Part shown: positions 38,521-46,831 of the stretch, one piece after another
Layout: each line of letters starts with the position of its first letter
How positions within the stretch are numbered: position 1 is the first letter of the stretch
The notes under the pieces: model-generated
The model's input: only the letters and a program-made list of their open reading frames with translations
What the model was told of the DNA's origin: nothing
Database searches by the model: none
Made by a program: the position numbers and the translations under genes
Assembly (NCBI RefSeq): GCF_902826655.1
Contig: NZ_CADEFR010000007.1
Span: forward strand, 1-64,000
Length of the DNA stretch: 64,000 nt
Direction of reading: 5' to 3'
From: an uncultured Methylibium sp.
GTDB lineage: Bacteria > Pseudomonadota > Gammaproteobacteria > Burkholderiales > Burkholderiaceae_C

Positions 38521-39230
38521 GGCGACACCCCGCCCGCCGTGTCGAGCGTCGACAGGTCGACACGCCGCGCGAAGCCGGCGGCCAGGCGCGGATCGTGGCT
38601 CACGAACACCAGCGCGCTGCCGGCCTCGCGGCAGGCCTCGACCAGCAGGCCCATGAAATCGTCACGCCGCAGTTCGTCGAGCGCCGAAGTGGGCTCGTCG
38701 GCCAGCACCAGCTCGGGGGTGCCGATCAATGCGCGCGCCGCCGCGACGCGCTGCTGCTGCCCGACCGACAGCGTGGCGGCCGGCCGCGTCCACGACGCCG
38801 GCGCGAGGCCGGTCCGCGTCAGCAGGCGCTCGGCGGCCGCACGCGCGCTGCCGTCGCGGCCGGCGGCACGCGCGGCGCGGCGCGGCGAGAAGCGGCACGG
38901 CAGCAGCACGTTGTCGATCACCGGCAGGTAACCGAGCAGGTTGAACTGCTGGAAGATCAGGCCCACGTGGTCCGCGCGGCGACGGTCGCGCTGTGCCGCG
39001 GGCAGTGCGGACCAGTCCTGGCCCAGCAGGCGCACGCTGCCGCCCTGCGGCAGCAGCACGCCGGCCAGCAGCGCGAGCAGCGTGCTCTTGCCGCTGCCGC
39101 TGGCGCCTTGCAGGAACACGCGGTCGCCGGCGCCGAGCCGCCAGTGGGCGATCGCCAGCGTCGCCTCGCGACTGCCGGGCCAGGCGTAGCGGAGACCGGT
39201 GACTTCGACGGCGGCGGCCGGCTCGCTCAT
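38517..39230 (-). CDS. ABC transporter ATP-binding protein (LolD/MacB type)
   Basis: A 237-residue ATPase with Walker A GASGSGKST, Q-loop IFQQFNLLGYL, signature LSVGQQQR (in place of LSGGQ), Walker B LVLADEPTSALD and H-loop VSHDPRL. This is the LolD/MacB subgroup that drives FtsX-like permeases mechanically. It overlaps ATGA at both ends, with the DUF2796 gene upstream and the permease downstream, showing strong translational coupling. Confidence 0.92.
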   Translation of the reverse strand: MSEPAAAVEVTGLRYAWPGSREATLAIAHWRLGAGDRVFLQGASGSGKSTLLALLAGVLLPQGGSVRLLGQDWSALPAAQRDRRRADHVGLIFQQFNLLGYLPVIDNVLLPCRFSPRRAARAAGRDGSARAAAERLLTRTGLAPASWTRPAATLSVGQQQRVAAARALIGTPELVLADEPTSALDELRRDDFMGLLVEACREAGSALVFVSHDPRLAAGFARRVDLSTLDTAGGVSP

Positions 39231-39754
39231 CGCGGCCAGGCCAGGCGCGTGGCAGGCCGCCGCAGGACCTGCCGGGCCTGGCTGCGCGCACCGGCCAACT
39301 GCGCCTCGATGCGCGACAGCCGCGGCCAGGCCTTCATCAGCCCGAGCTCGACGTGGCCCAGCCGTGCCGGATCGGCGCAGCGGAAGCGAAAGCCCGCATC
39401 GATGTCGGCATGCTCGTCGGCCGCCCCGCCCGGAGCAGATCCGAGCCCGAGCGCCGACGAGGCGATCTCGACGGCCTCGCGCACGCAGCCGGCGGCCGGG
39501 TCAGGCTGCACCAGCAAGGCCTCCGTGCGCAGTCGCTCGACCACCGCTGCCGCGGCCTGCTTCTCGGCGGCGCTGCGCGGCGCGCGCTCGAAGCCGAGCA
39601 GGCTGTCCAGCGGCAGGCTCAGCGACACAGTGAGCACGGCTCCGTCGAGCACGGCATCGACTTGCGCCACGCCGTGCTGGTGCGCCGGCGCCGCGTGGGC
39701 CAGCGCCGCGGCCAGCAGCAGCGCCGCGCCGGCGCCGCTTCGCTCAACCGCCAT
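39227..39754 (-). CDS. DUF2796 (ZrgA-like) periplasmic protein
   Basis: A 175-residue protein. Signal peptide (GAGAALLLAAALAHA), then HQHGVAQVDAVLDGAVLTVSLSLPLDSLLGFERAPRS, the DUF2796 N-terminal pattern with a His-x-His motif, and a tail of basic residues. ZrgA of Vibrio cholerae, a DUF2796 protein, supports zinc uptake. The long internal His-rich stretch seen in many members is short here, with only the H-x-H, EHADID and VEL motifs, so zinc capacity may be lower. It overlaps DUF350 by 11 bases and the ABC ATPase by four. Confidence 0.8.
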   Translation of the reverse strand: MAVERSGAGAALLLAAALAHAAPAHQHGVAQVDAVLDGAVLTVSLSLPLDSLLGFERAPRSAAEKQAAAAVVERLRTEALLVQPDPAAGCVREAVEIASSALGLGSAPGGAADEHADIDAGFRFRCADPARLGHVELGLMKAWPRLSRIEAQLAGARSQARQVLRRPATRLAWPR

Positions 39755-39971
39755 GGATCGCCGCGGCGACGATGATGCCGATCGCCAGGCACATCGCCGC
39801 GACCACCAGCGCGAGCGCGGTGTTCTTCTTCTCGACGATCTCGGCCCACAGGTCGTAGGGCGTCAGCTTGTCGATGATGACGAAGCTGATCCAGAACACC
39901 AGCACGCCGACCAGCGCGAACAGGATCGACCCGAGGAAGACCGCCGGCTTGAACCACTCGATGCCCATCAT
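39744..39971 (-). CDS. DUF350 small membrane protein
   Basis: A 75-residue protein with two membrane helices (FLGSILFALVGVLVFWISFVI and TALALVVAAMCLAIGIIVAAAI) and the polar link DKLTPYDLWAEIVEKKN, the DUF350/YjfL half-unit. DUF350 proteins occur next to aminopropyltransferase and DUF4178 genes in many bacteria; the role is unknown, with membrane stress suggested. The start is the first or second Met (39971 or 39968). Confidence 0.85.
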   Translation of the reverse strand: MMGIEWFKPAVFLGSILFALVGVLVFWISFVIIDKLTPYDLWAEIVEKKNTALALVVAAMCLAIGIIVAAAIHGG

Positions 39972-40020
39972 GATGTGATGCTCCTTCGCTACTGTGTCAC
40001 TGTCGTGGACCCTGCTCGGG

Positions 40021-41652
40021 CTACTTGTGCCCGCCGCCGGTGCTGAAGCCGCCGAACGAACCGCCGCCGGTGCGAACGCCGCTCCCGCCGCTGCGCTTGC
40101 ACTGCTGGTACTCGTTGCTGGCCTCGCCGTAGGTGCGGCGCAGCGCGTCGCAATCGTCGCGGCTGCAACGCACCATCGAGAAGATCAGCACGACGACGAG
40201 CAGGAAGACGAACAGGCCGGCCAGCGAGCCGCTCTTGACCGAAATCGGTGCCGCGTCGCGCTTCATCGCCGCCTGCGGCGTGTCGGCGAGCCTGAAGGCC
40301 TTGATCAGCACGTCGGCGTCGAGCGCCGCGCCGGCCGACCAGGTGACCTCGCCGCCCTGGTCGTCCCGACCGCCCCCGCCGGTCTGCTCGCGATTGAGCT
40401 GCTTGCCGGCCGGGCCGCGGTAGTCGGTGTTGGTGGTGACCTGACCGCGCTCGAGCTTCCAGTAGAACTCGCCCAGCACGTAGGTGATGCGCCCGCGGTA
40501 GCGGTAGAGCTCCTGGTAGTGCTCGCCCTGCCAGCGCGCACTCGCGCCGCTGACGGTCGGCGCGCCGGTCAGCGGCCGCACCCAGCTCCAGCCGTCCTCG
40601 GCGTCGACCAGGAAGGCGAAGCCGGCCGTGCGGTGATAGAGCAGGTACTCGCGCCAGAAGCTCTGCTCGTCCTCGTCGCCCGGCTCGGGCAGCGTGCAGC
40701 GCTCGGCGTAGCCGACCACCTGCCAGGGCAGCGGGCCGCCGGCACCGAGCGCCAGCGTGCCGCTGCGGCCCAGCGGGATCAGCGGCTCGCCGCCGCCTCG
40801 TCCGTCCTCGCCGGGGGTCTCCTGTGCGTAGTGCTGCAGGTCGGCGCCGACGCCCTGCGAGACATCGACGACCGCATGGCATTGGTGGCAGGCGACGCTC
40901 TGCGTCGTGGTGAGCTTGACCTCGAGCGACGCGCCGCAGCTCGGGCACTCGACGCTGCGGCCGCCGAGCCGCTTGTCGCTGTCCTCGCGCAGCCCGGTCA
41001 GGCCCAGCGACGCCAGCTGCAGGCCGCGACCGACGTACCAGCGCGGCGGCTGGCCCTCGGCCGCGGGGCCGTAGTCGATGCTCGCCACCTCGTCCTGCGC
41101 ATTGCGCAGCTCCGCGACGACATAGGCACGCTGCAGGTTCGGCACGAAGGGCAGTTCGCCCTCGGCCGCGCCGAGCTTCGCCGTCGTGACGCTCGCGACC
41201 GACCACGCGTCGCGGCCGACGAGCTGCTGCGCGCCGACACGCAAGGCCTCGGGCGGCGGCAGCGGCCCCGGTGGCTCGGCCTCGAAGCCGAAGACGTAGG
41301 CCCCGTTGTCCTCGCTCAGCCAGCCGGACTTGCCCGGGCCCTCGGCGCCCCCGTCGAACAGCGCGTGCCACTCGTTCCACGAGCCGCCGGCGTAGCGCAC
41401 CTGCAGCCGGCCGACCAGCGTGAAGGCCGCGCCCTGCCAGCGGCCGGCAGCGCCCAGCTGCAGCGGGCTGTGGTCGTCGAACAGCTCGGCGCTGACGCCG
41501 ATGCGACGCAAGGCCTCGCCGTCGCGCACCAGCGTGCTGCGGCAGAAACCGCAGACCGCCAGCGCCGACGCGGCCGAGCGGAACTCGACCGGCGCGCCGC
41601 AGCTCGGGCAGGCGGCGCGGTAGGCGCGTTGCGGTGAGGGCTCGGTAGCCAC
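40021..41652 (-). CDS. DUF4178 protein with two zinc ribbons and C-terminal membrane anchor
   Basis: A 543-residue protein. Zinc ribbon 1: C15, C18, C34, C37. DUF4178 copy 1 covers about 55-200. Zinc ribbon 2 is near residues 242-265 (CPSCGASLEV and ACHQCH). DUF4178 copy 2 covers about 310-450 (WREYLLYHRTAGFAFLVDAEDGWSWVRP). A membrane helix (LAGLFVFLLVVVLIFSMV) and a Gly/Ser tail (GGGSFGGFSTGGG) finish it. GTG 41652 is seven bases after the SPFH gene. The topology suggests a cytosolic sensor anchored to the membrane. Confidence 0.85.
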   Translation of the reverse strand: MATEPSPQRAYRAACPSCGAPVEFRSAASALAVCGFCRSTLVRDGEALRRIGVSAELFDDHSPLQLGAAGRWQGAAFTLVGRLQVRYAGGSWNEWHALFDGGAEGPGKSGWLSEDNGAYVFGFEAEPPGPLPPPEALRVGAQQLVGRDAWSVASVTTAKLGAAEGELPFVPNLQRAYVVAELRNAQDEVASIDYGPAAEGQPPRWYVGRGLQLASLGLTGLREDSDKRLGGRSVECPSCGASLEVKLTTTQSVACHQCHAVVDVSQGVGADLQHYAQETPGEDGRGGGEPLIPLGRSGTLALGAGGPLPWQVVGYAERCTLPEPGDEDEQSFWREYLLYHRTAGFAFLVDAEDGWSWVRPLTGAPTVSGASARWQGEHYQELYRYRGRITYVLGEFYWKLERGQVTTNTDYRGPAGKQLNREQTGGGGRDDQGGEVTWSAGAALDADVLIKAFRLADTPQAAMKRDAAPISVKSGSLAGLFVFLLVVVLIFSMVRCSRDDCDALRRTYGEASNEYQQCKRSGGSGVRTGGGSFGGFSTGGGHK

Positions 41653-41659
41653 CCGCGGC

Positions 41660-42706
41660 TCAGACGAGCTTCTTCAGCAGCTCCGCCTTCTTGGCGCTGA
41701 ACTCGTCCTCGGTCAGGATGCCCTTGGCCTTGAGTTCGGCGAGCTTCTCGATGGTCGCCATGACCTGGTCGGGCGCGATCGCCGCGGGAGCGGCCGCCGC
41801 CGCCGCCCCCACCGACGCACCGCCGCCCTGCAGGCCCTGCTGGAGGTTCTGCGCCAGCACCTGTCCCAGCGCCACGCCAGCGCCCAGGCCCATCGCGTCG
41901 CCCGCGATGCCGCCGCCACCACCGCCCTGCCCCTCGGCGAACTTCGGGATCGCCTGCGCGGTCTGGTACTGCATGAACTTGCCCATGTCGCCGCCGACCA
42001 TGCCCATGCCGATCTTCTGGTCGAGGATCTTCTGCAGCTCTTCGGGCAGCGACACGTTCTGCACCGTCACGCCCTCGAGCTTGAGGCCGATCTTCTCGAA
42101 GGCCGGCGCCGTGACCGTGGCGAGCTGCTGCGCGAACTCGACCTGGTTGGCCGCCAGGTCGAGGAAGGGCACGCCGCTGGAGGCGACCGCATCCGAGATG
42201 TGCTGCAGCATCAGCGCGCGCAGCTGGCCGTCGAGGTCGCCGACGGTGTAGCGGTCGCGCGTGCCCGAAATCTCGGTGTGGAAGAGCTTGGGGTCGGCCA
42301 CACGGTAGGCGTAGTTGCCGAAGGCGCGCAGCCGCACCGCGCCGAAGTCCTTGTCGCGGATCGCGACCGGCTGGGTCGTGCCCCAGCGCTGGTCGATCTG
42401 CTGGCGGGTGCTGAAGAAGTAGACGTCGCTCTTGAACGGCGACTGGAACAGCTTGTCCCAGTTCTTCAGGTAGGTCAGCACCGGCAGCGTCTGGGTCGTC
42501 AGCTTGTACATGCCGGGGCCGAACACATCGGCCACCTTGCCCTCGTTGACGAACACCGCCATCTGCGACTCGCGCACGGTCAGCGAGCCGCCGTACTGGA
42601 TCTCGTTGCCGGCCATCGGGAAGCGCCAGGCCAGCGTGCCGTCGCCGTCCTCCGTCCATTCGAGGATGTCGATGAACTGCTTCTTGATGAAATCCATCAG
42701 CGCCAT
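41660..42706 (-). CDS. SPFH-domain protein with C-terminal SHOCT
   Basis: A 348-residue protein. An SPFH/virion-core-like domain (about residues 15-230) with ESQMAVFVNEGKVADVFGPGMY, a glycine/alanine linker (about 265-310), and a SHOCT helix pair (IEKLAELKAKGILTEDEFSAKKAELL) that in other proteins mediates oligomerisation. ATG 42706 has AGGAGG nearby. First gene of the operon; similar proteins pair with DUF4178 elsewhere. SPFH proteins build membrane microdomains; that role is inferred here. Confidence 0.88.
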   Translation of the reverse strand: MALMDFIKKQFIDILEWTEDGDGTLAWRFPMAGNEIQYGGSLTVRESQMAVFVNEGKVADVFGPGMYKLTTQTLPVLTYLKNWDKLFQSPFKSDVYFFSTRQQIDQRWGTTQPVAIRDKDFGAVRLRAFGNYAYRVADPKLFHTEISGTRDRYTVGDLDGQLRALMLQHISDAVASSGVPFLDLAANQVEFAQQLATVTAPAFEKIGLKLEGVTVQNVSLPEELQKILDQKIGMGMVGGDMGKFMQYQTAQAIPKFAEGQGGGGGGIAGDAMGLGAGVALGQVLAQNLQQGLQGGGASVGAAAAAAPAAIAPDQVMATIEKLAELKAKGILTEDEFSAKKAELLKKLV

Positions 42707-42760
42707 GGGAAACCTCCTGGTGGGAAGCGTGAGCACGGGTAGGGACACAATCGCGGCGGG

Positions 42761-42789
42761 ATCATAGACCGCGGTCCGCGGCCGTCACG
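42761..42789 (-). promoter_or_regulatory. Operon promoter with palindrome in the spacer
   Basis: On minus: -35-like CGTGAC (42784-42789), a 17-base spacer, then TATGAT (42761-42766), about 55 bases before the SPFH ATG. The spacer holds the perfect 10-base palindrome GACCGCGGTC (42767-42776), a possible operator. The same gap must hold the ubiH-type promoter on plus. Confidence 0.45.
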
Positions 42790-42834
42790 CACCCCTTGGG
42801 GTGAGTGTCGCCAGGACGCACAGAGCAGACACCG

Positions 42835-44043
42835 ATGTCGACGACTCTTTCACTCGCGGTGGTGGGCGCCGGTCCGGTGGGCCTGGCGCTGGCGCTGCAG
42901 GCGGCGCGCGCGCGGCCCGACGCGGCCGTCAGCGTCTTCGACATGCGCCCGGCCGACCAGGACGTGGCGGGCGATCCGCGCACGCTGGCGCTGTCGCTCG
43001 GCAGCGTGCAGGAACTCGAGCGCCTGGGCGTCTGGCCGGCGATCGCGCCGCGCGCTGCGGCGATCCGCGCGGTGCACGTGTCGCAGCAGCAGCCGGCGCT
43101 GGCCTTCTCGCTGCTGGGGCGCGCCGAACCCGAGCTGCTGCTGACGTCCGAGGAGTGCGGGGTCGAGCAACTGGGCGCGGTGGCCAGCTACGGCGCCATC
43201 GTCGCCCCGCTCCAGGCCGCGTGGCTGGCGGCGGCGGAGCGCGAGCCGCACCGGCTGTCCGCGCGCTTCGGCAGCACGGTGGCGGCGTGCAAGGCGCTGG
43301 ACGACGGCGTCGAGCTCGACGCCGGCATCGCCGAGCGCTTCGACCTCGCGGTCGTCGCCGAGGGCGGCGTGTTCTCGGGCCAGGCGCGCAAGGCACTGGC
43401 TCACGACTACGGCCAGACCGCCTGGGTCGGGCAGGTGACTCTGGACCGGGCCGCGGGCATCCCCGGCACGGCCTACGAACGCTTCACCGCGCAAGGCCCG
43501 GCGGCGCTGCTGCCCCTGCCGGCGCCGGTCGACGGCCCGGCGCGCGCGGCGCTGGTGTGGTGCGTCGACGCGAGCGACGACCCGGTGCGCGATCTCGACG
43601 ACGCGCAACGTCTGGCGGTGCTGAACCACGCCTTCCACCCGCGCGTCGGCCGCTTGACGGCACTGTCGCCGCTGAAGGCGTTTGCGCTCGGGCTGAACGC
43701 CGAGCGCACGCTGGTCGATCAGCGCACGGTCCGGATCGGCAACGCCGCGCAGACCCTGCATCCGGTCGCCGGTCAGGGCCTCAATCTCGGCCTGCGCGAC
43801 GCGCATGCGCTGGTCGACGCCTTGCGGCGCGAGGCCGACGTGGGCCGCGCGCTGGCCCGCGTCGAGTGGCAGCGCGCGCCCGACCGCTGGGCGCTGATCG
43901 CCGCGACCGACTTCCTGGCGCGCAGCTTCACCTGGCAGCTGCCGGGCCTGTCCAGCGCACGTGGCCTGGGTCTGGCGGCCCTGCAGGCGCTGGCGCCGGC
44001 GCGGCGTGCGCTGGCGCGGCAGATGATGTTCGGCTGGCGCTGA
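42835..44043 (+). CDS. UbiH/UbiF-family FAD monooxygenase
   Basis: A 402-residue aromatic-ring hydroxylase of the Ubi/VisC group. FAD motif LAVVGAGPVGLALALQAAR at the start; DG-like motif around FDLAVVAEGG; and the second FAD/ribityl motif IGNAAQTLHPVAGQGLNLGLRDA near residue 300. The family hydroxylates the ubiquinone ring. It is divergent from the SPFH operon. Which ring position (UbiH, UbiF or UbiM type) cannot be read. A GTG at 42805 would add ten residues, but the ATG at 42835 is nearer the FAD motif. Confidence 0.85.
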   Translation: MSTTLSLAVVGAGPVGLALALQAARARPDAAVSVFDMRPADQDVAGDPRTLALSLGSVQELERLGVWPAIAPRAAAIRAVHVSQQQPALAFSLLGRAEPELLLTSEECGVEQLGAVASYGAIVAPLQAAWLAAAEREPHRLSARFGSTVAACKALDDGVELDAGIAERFDLAVVAEGGVFSGQARKALAHDYGQTAWVGQVTLDRAAGIPGTAYERFTAQGPAALLPLPAPVDGPARAALVWCVDASDDPVRDLDDAQRLAVLNHAFHPRVGRLTALSPLKAFALGLNAERTLVDQRTVRIGNAAQTLHPVAGQGLNLGLRDAHALVDALRREADVGRALARVEWQRAPDRWALIAATDFLARSFTWQLPGLSSARGLGLAALQALAPARRALARQMMFGWR

Positions 44044-44050
44044 GGCCGGC

Positions 44051-44344
44051 TCAGGCGGCCGCTTCGACGATCCGCAGGTCGCGCACCGCGCCGTCGCCCA
44101 GCGCCACCAGCGCGGCCTGGTAGTCGGCGCTGTCGTGCACGGCCGCGGCCTGCGCGACGCTGTCGAACTCGATCAGCACGGTGCGGTCGAGCTTGCCGTC
44201 CTCGTAGGCGCGAGCGGCGGTGCCGCGCGCCAGGAAGCGCCCGCCCCCGGCCTGGATGCAGGGCCCGGCGAGCCTGGCGTAGGCGGCCAGCGCGTCGGGG
44301 TCGGAGATGGAGCGGTAGCAGGCGATCCAGTAGGCCTTGGGCAT
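44051..44344 (-). CDS. DUF1330 protein
   Basis: A 97-residue dimeric alpha-beta barrel protein. Family pattern: KAYWIACYRSISDPDALAAYARLAGP, GGGRFLARG and VLIEFDSVAQAAAVHDSADYQAA. DUF1330 proteins are small, possibly binding or isomerising small molecules; no catalytic role is known. It lies 40 bases after livF on the same strand, so it is likely part of the catabolic transport operon. Confidence 0.85.
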   Translation of the reverse strand: MPKAYWIACYRSISDPDALAAYARLAGPCIQAGGGRFLARGTAARAYEDGKLDRTVLIEFDSVAQAAAVHDSADYQAALVALGDGAVRDLRIVEAAA

Positions 44345-44384
44345 GATGGTCTCGATCGATGAAGGAAGGAACCGTGCGCGACTT

Positions 44385-45107
44385 TCACACGGCGCAGTAG
44401 CGCTCCTGGATCTCGCGGTCGGCCAGCAGCGCGGCGGCGTCGCCATGATGGACCACGCGGCCCTGGTCGATGATGTAGGCGCGGTCGGACACCTTCAGCG
44501 CGCGCTCGACGTTCTGCTCGACCAGCAGCAGCGTCGTGCCCTGGCGCTTCATGCGCGCGAACAGCTCGAACATCTCGTCGACGAGGATGGGCATGATGCC
44601 CTCGCTCGGCTCGTCGAGCAGGATCATCCGCGGCCTGGCCATCATCGCGCGCGCGATGGCCAGCATCTGCTGCTCGCCGCCGGACATCGAGCTGCCTTCC
44701 TGGTCCAGGCGCTCCTTCAACCGCGGAAAGGTCTCGGCGATCTCGTCGACACCGCGCTGCAGGTCCAGCTTGCCCGCTCCGGACTTGGCCGCGATCAGGC
44801 CGAGCTGCAGGTTCTCGCGCACCGTCAGGCCCGGCACGATGCGGCGCTCCTCGGGCACATAGGCCAGGCCGAAGTGGAAGCGCGTGTGCGCCGGTTCGGC
44901 CAGGAAGTCGCGGCCGTCGAACCGCGCGCTGCCGCCCCGCTTGCCGACCAGGCCCATCAGCGTGCGCAGGGTCGTGGTCTTGCCGGCCCCGTTGCGACCC
45001 ATCAGCGTGACGATCTCGCCCGCGTCGACGTGGAAGGACAAGTCCTGCACGACGTGGCTGCGGTCGTACCAGGCGTTCAGGCCTTCGACATCGAGGAGCG
45101 CCGTCAT
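44385..45107 (-). CDS. livF: Branched-chain-type ABC transporter ATPase LivF
   Basis: A 240-residue ATPase: Walker A GRNGAGKTTT, Q-loop FGLAYVPEER, signature MSGGEQQM, Walker B MILLDEPSEGI and H-loop LVEQNVERAL. The P-E-E-R and EGIMP stretches are LivF-type. It energises the LivHM permease. Overlaps livG by ATGA. The importer probably does not carry leucine but the substrate of the neighbouring catabolic enzymes (inference from context). Confidence 0.93.
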   Translation of the reverse strand: MTALLDVEGLNAWYDRSHVVQDLSFHVDAGEIVTLMGRNGAGKTTTLRTLMGLVGKRGGSARFDGRDFLAEPAHTRFHFGLAYVPEERRIVPGLTVRENLQLGLIAAKSGAGKLDLQRGVDEIAETFPRLKERLDQEGSSMSGGEQQMLAIARAMMARPRMILLDEPSEGIMPILVDEMFELFARMKRQGTTLLLVEQNVERALKVSDRAYIIDQGRVVHHGDAAALLADREIQERYCAV

Positions 45108-45853
45108 GACCCCTGCCCCAGATAGACGCGCTTCACTTCGTCGTTGGCGCGGATCTCGGCCGGCGTGCCCTCGGCCAGCAGCTCGCCGTGGTGCAGCACC
45201 ACGAGCCGCTGGCACAGACCCATCACCAGCTTCATCTTGTGCTCGACCAGCACCACGGTGCGCTCCTCGGCCAGCCGCGCGATCAGGTCCATCATCACCG
45301 TGGTCTCCTCCGGCGACATGCCGGCGGTCGGCTCGTCCATCAGCAGCAGGCGCGGCTTGCTGGCCAGCGCCATCGCGATCTCGAGCGCGCGCTGCTGGCC
45401 GTGCGCCAGGTCGGCGGCGCGCTTGCCGCGTGCGTCGGCCAGTCCCACGCGCTCCAGCAGCGCCGCGGCGAAGTCCGACACCTCGCGCAGGGCGCTGCGC
45501 GGCCGCAGCAGCGCGAAGCGCGACACCGGCATCTGCGCGGCCACGCGCACGTTCTCGTGGGCGCTGAGCTGGCGGAACACGTTGGTGATCTGGAAGCTCT
45601 TGGCGATGCCGCTGCGCGCGTAGTCGTGCGGCTGCAGGTGCGTGATGTCGCGGCCCTCGAACAGCACGCGGCCGGTACTGGCCGGAAAGGCGCCGCTGAT
45701 GACGTTGAAGAAGGTGCTCTTGCCCGCGCCGTTGGGGCCGATGATCGCGGTCAGCTGGCCGGCCGGGAAGGCCACCGTGACCTTGTTCAGCGCGGTGAAG
45801 GCACCGAAGCGCTTGCCGACGCCCTCCGTGGCGAGGATCGGTGCACCGCTCAT
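45104..45853 (-). CDS. livG: Branched-chain-type ABC transporter ATPase LivG
   Basis: A 249-residue ATPase: Walker A GPNGAGKST, FNVISGAF, the Q-loop region SFQITNVFRQLSAHENV, signature LAHGQQRALEIA, Walker B LLLMDEPTAGMSPEE and H-loop VLVEHKMKLVM. The MSPEE and HGQ features are LivG-type. Overlaps livM and livF by ATGA on both sides. Confidence 0.93.
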   Translation of the reverse strand: MSGAPILATEGVGKRFGAFTALNKVTVAFPAGQLTAIIGPNGAGKSTFFNVISGAFPASTGRVLFEGRDITHLQPHDYARSGIAKSFQITNVFRQLSAHENVRVAAQMPVSRFALLRPRSALREVSDFAAALLERVGLADARGKRAADLAHGQQRALEIAMALASKPRLLLMDEPTAGMSPEETTVMMDLIARLAEERTVVLVEHKMKLVMGLCQRLVVLHHGELLAEGTPAEIRANDEVKRVYLGQGS

Positions 45854-46824
45854 GCCTTGCCTCCCCTGCCCGCCGCGCGCTCCAGCCAGTCCAGCGTCGA
45901 GCCCCAGATGCCGCGCGGGAAGAACAGCACGAAGACCATGAACACGATGCCGACCACCGCCATCCAGTACTTGGTCATGTGGGTGACGATGTCCTCGAGG
46001 TACAGGAACACCGCCGCACCGACGAAGGGCCCGAAGAAGGTGCCCATGCCCCCCAGCAGGCACATCATCACCGCCTGCCCGGACTGCAGGTAGTGCAGCG
46101 AGTCGATCGGCACGATCGACAGGTGCAGCGCGCGCAGCGTACCGGCCAGGCCGCAGACCGCCGCCGACAGCACGAAGGCCAGCAGCTTGGTGCGCGCGAC
46201 GTCGTAGCCGCAGGCAGCGGCGCGCTTCTCGTTCTCGCGCACGGTCTCGATCACGGCCCCGAAGGGGCTGGCGAGGACGCGCGACACGAACCACAGCGCC
46301 AGCGCCACGAAGACCAGCATGAAGTAGTACTTGGCGACCGGGTTCAGCAGGTCGACCTTGAACACGCCGAAGTCGATCGCTTCGACCGAGACACCGCGCA
46401 GGCCGTTCTCGCCACCGGTCCAGCGCTCGGCCTTGTAGAAGGCGTAGTAGACGATCTGGCCCAGCGCCAGCGTGACCATCGAGAAGTAGATGCCGCGCGT
46501 GCGGATCGCCAGCAGGCCCAGCCCCAGGCCGGCGACGGCCGAGGCCGCGACGCCGATCGCGATGGCGGCCCACCACGACAGCCCCGCATGCACGATGGCG
46601 ATGCCCGCGAGGTAGCTGCCGATGCCGAGGAAGGCCGCATGCCCGAAGGACAGCAGGCCGGTGTAGCCGAACAGCAGGTTGAAGCCCACCGCGTACAGGC
46701 CGAAGATCAGGATGTTGACCGCCAGCGCGTGGTAGGGCATCACCAGCGGGAACACCATCAGGAAGGCCAGCACCGCCAGCACCCGGTGGCGGGCGACGAG
46801 GTCGAGGACGTTGCGCAGGTTCAT
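45850..46824 (-). CDS. livM: Branched-chain-type ABC permease LivM
   Basis: A 324-residue permease with about nine helices. LivM marks are LFGYTGLLSFGHAAFLGIGSYLAG and the TVRENEKRAAACGYDV coupling loop that contacts the ATPases. LGGMGTFFGPFVGAAVFLYLED lies near the C-terminus. Starts seven bases after livH and overlaps livG. Confidence 0.93.
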   Translation of the reverse strand: MNLRNVLDLVARHRVLAVLAFLMVFPLVMPYHALAVNILIFGLYAVGFNLLFGYTGLLSFGHAAFLGIGSYLAGIAIVHAGLSWWAAIAIGVAASAVAGLGLGLLAIRTRGIYFSMVTLALGQIVYYAFYKAERWTGGENGLRGVSVEAIDFGVFKVDLLNPVAKYYFMLVFVALALWFVSRVLASPFGAVIETVRENEKRAAACGYDVARTKLLAFVLSAAVCGLAGTLRALHLSIVPIDSLHYLQSGQAVMMCLLGGMGTFFGPFVGAAVFLYLEDIVTHMTKYWMAVVGIVFMVFVLFFPRGIWGSTLDWLERAAGRGGKA

Positions 46825-46831
46825 CTCGGCC

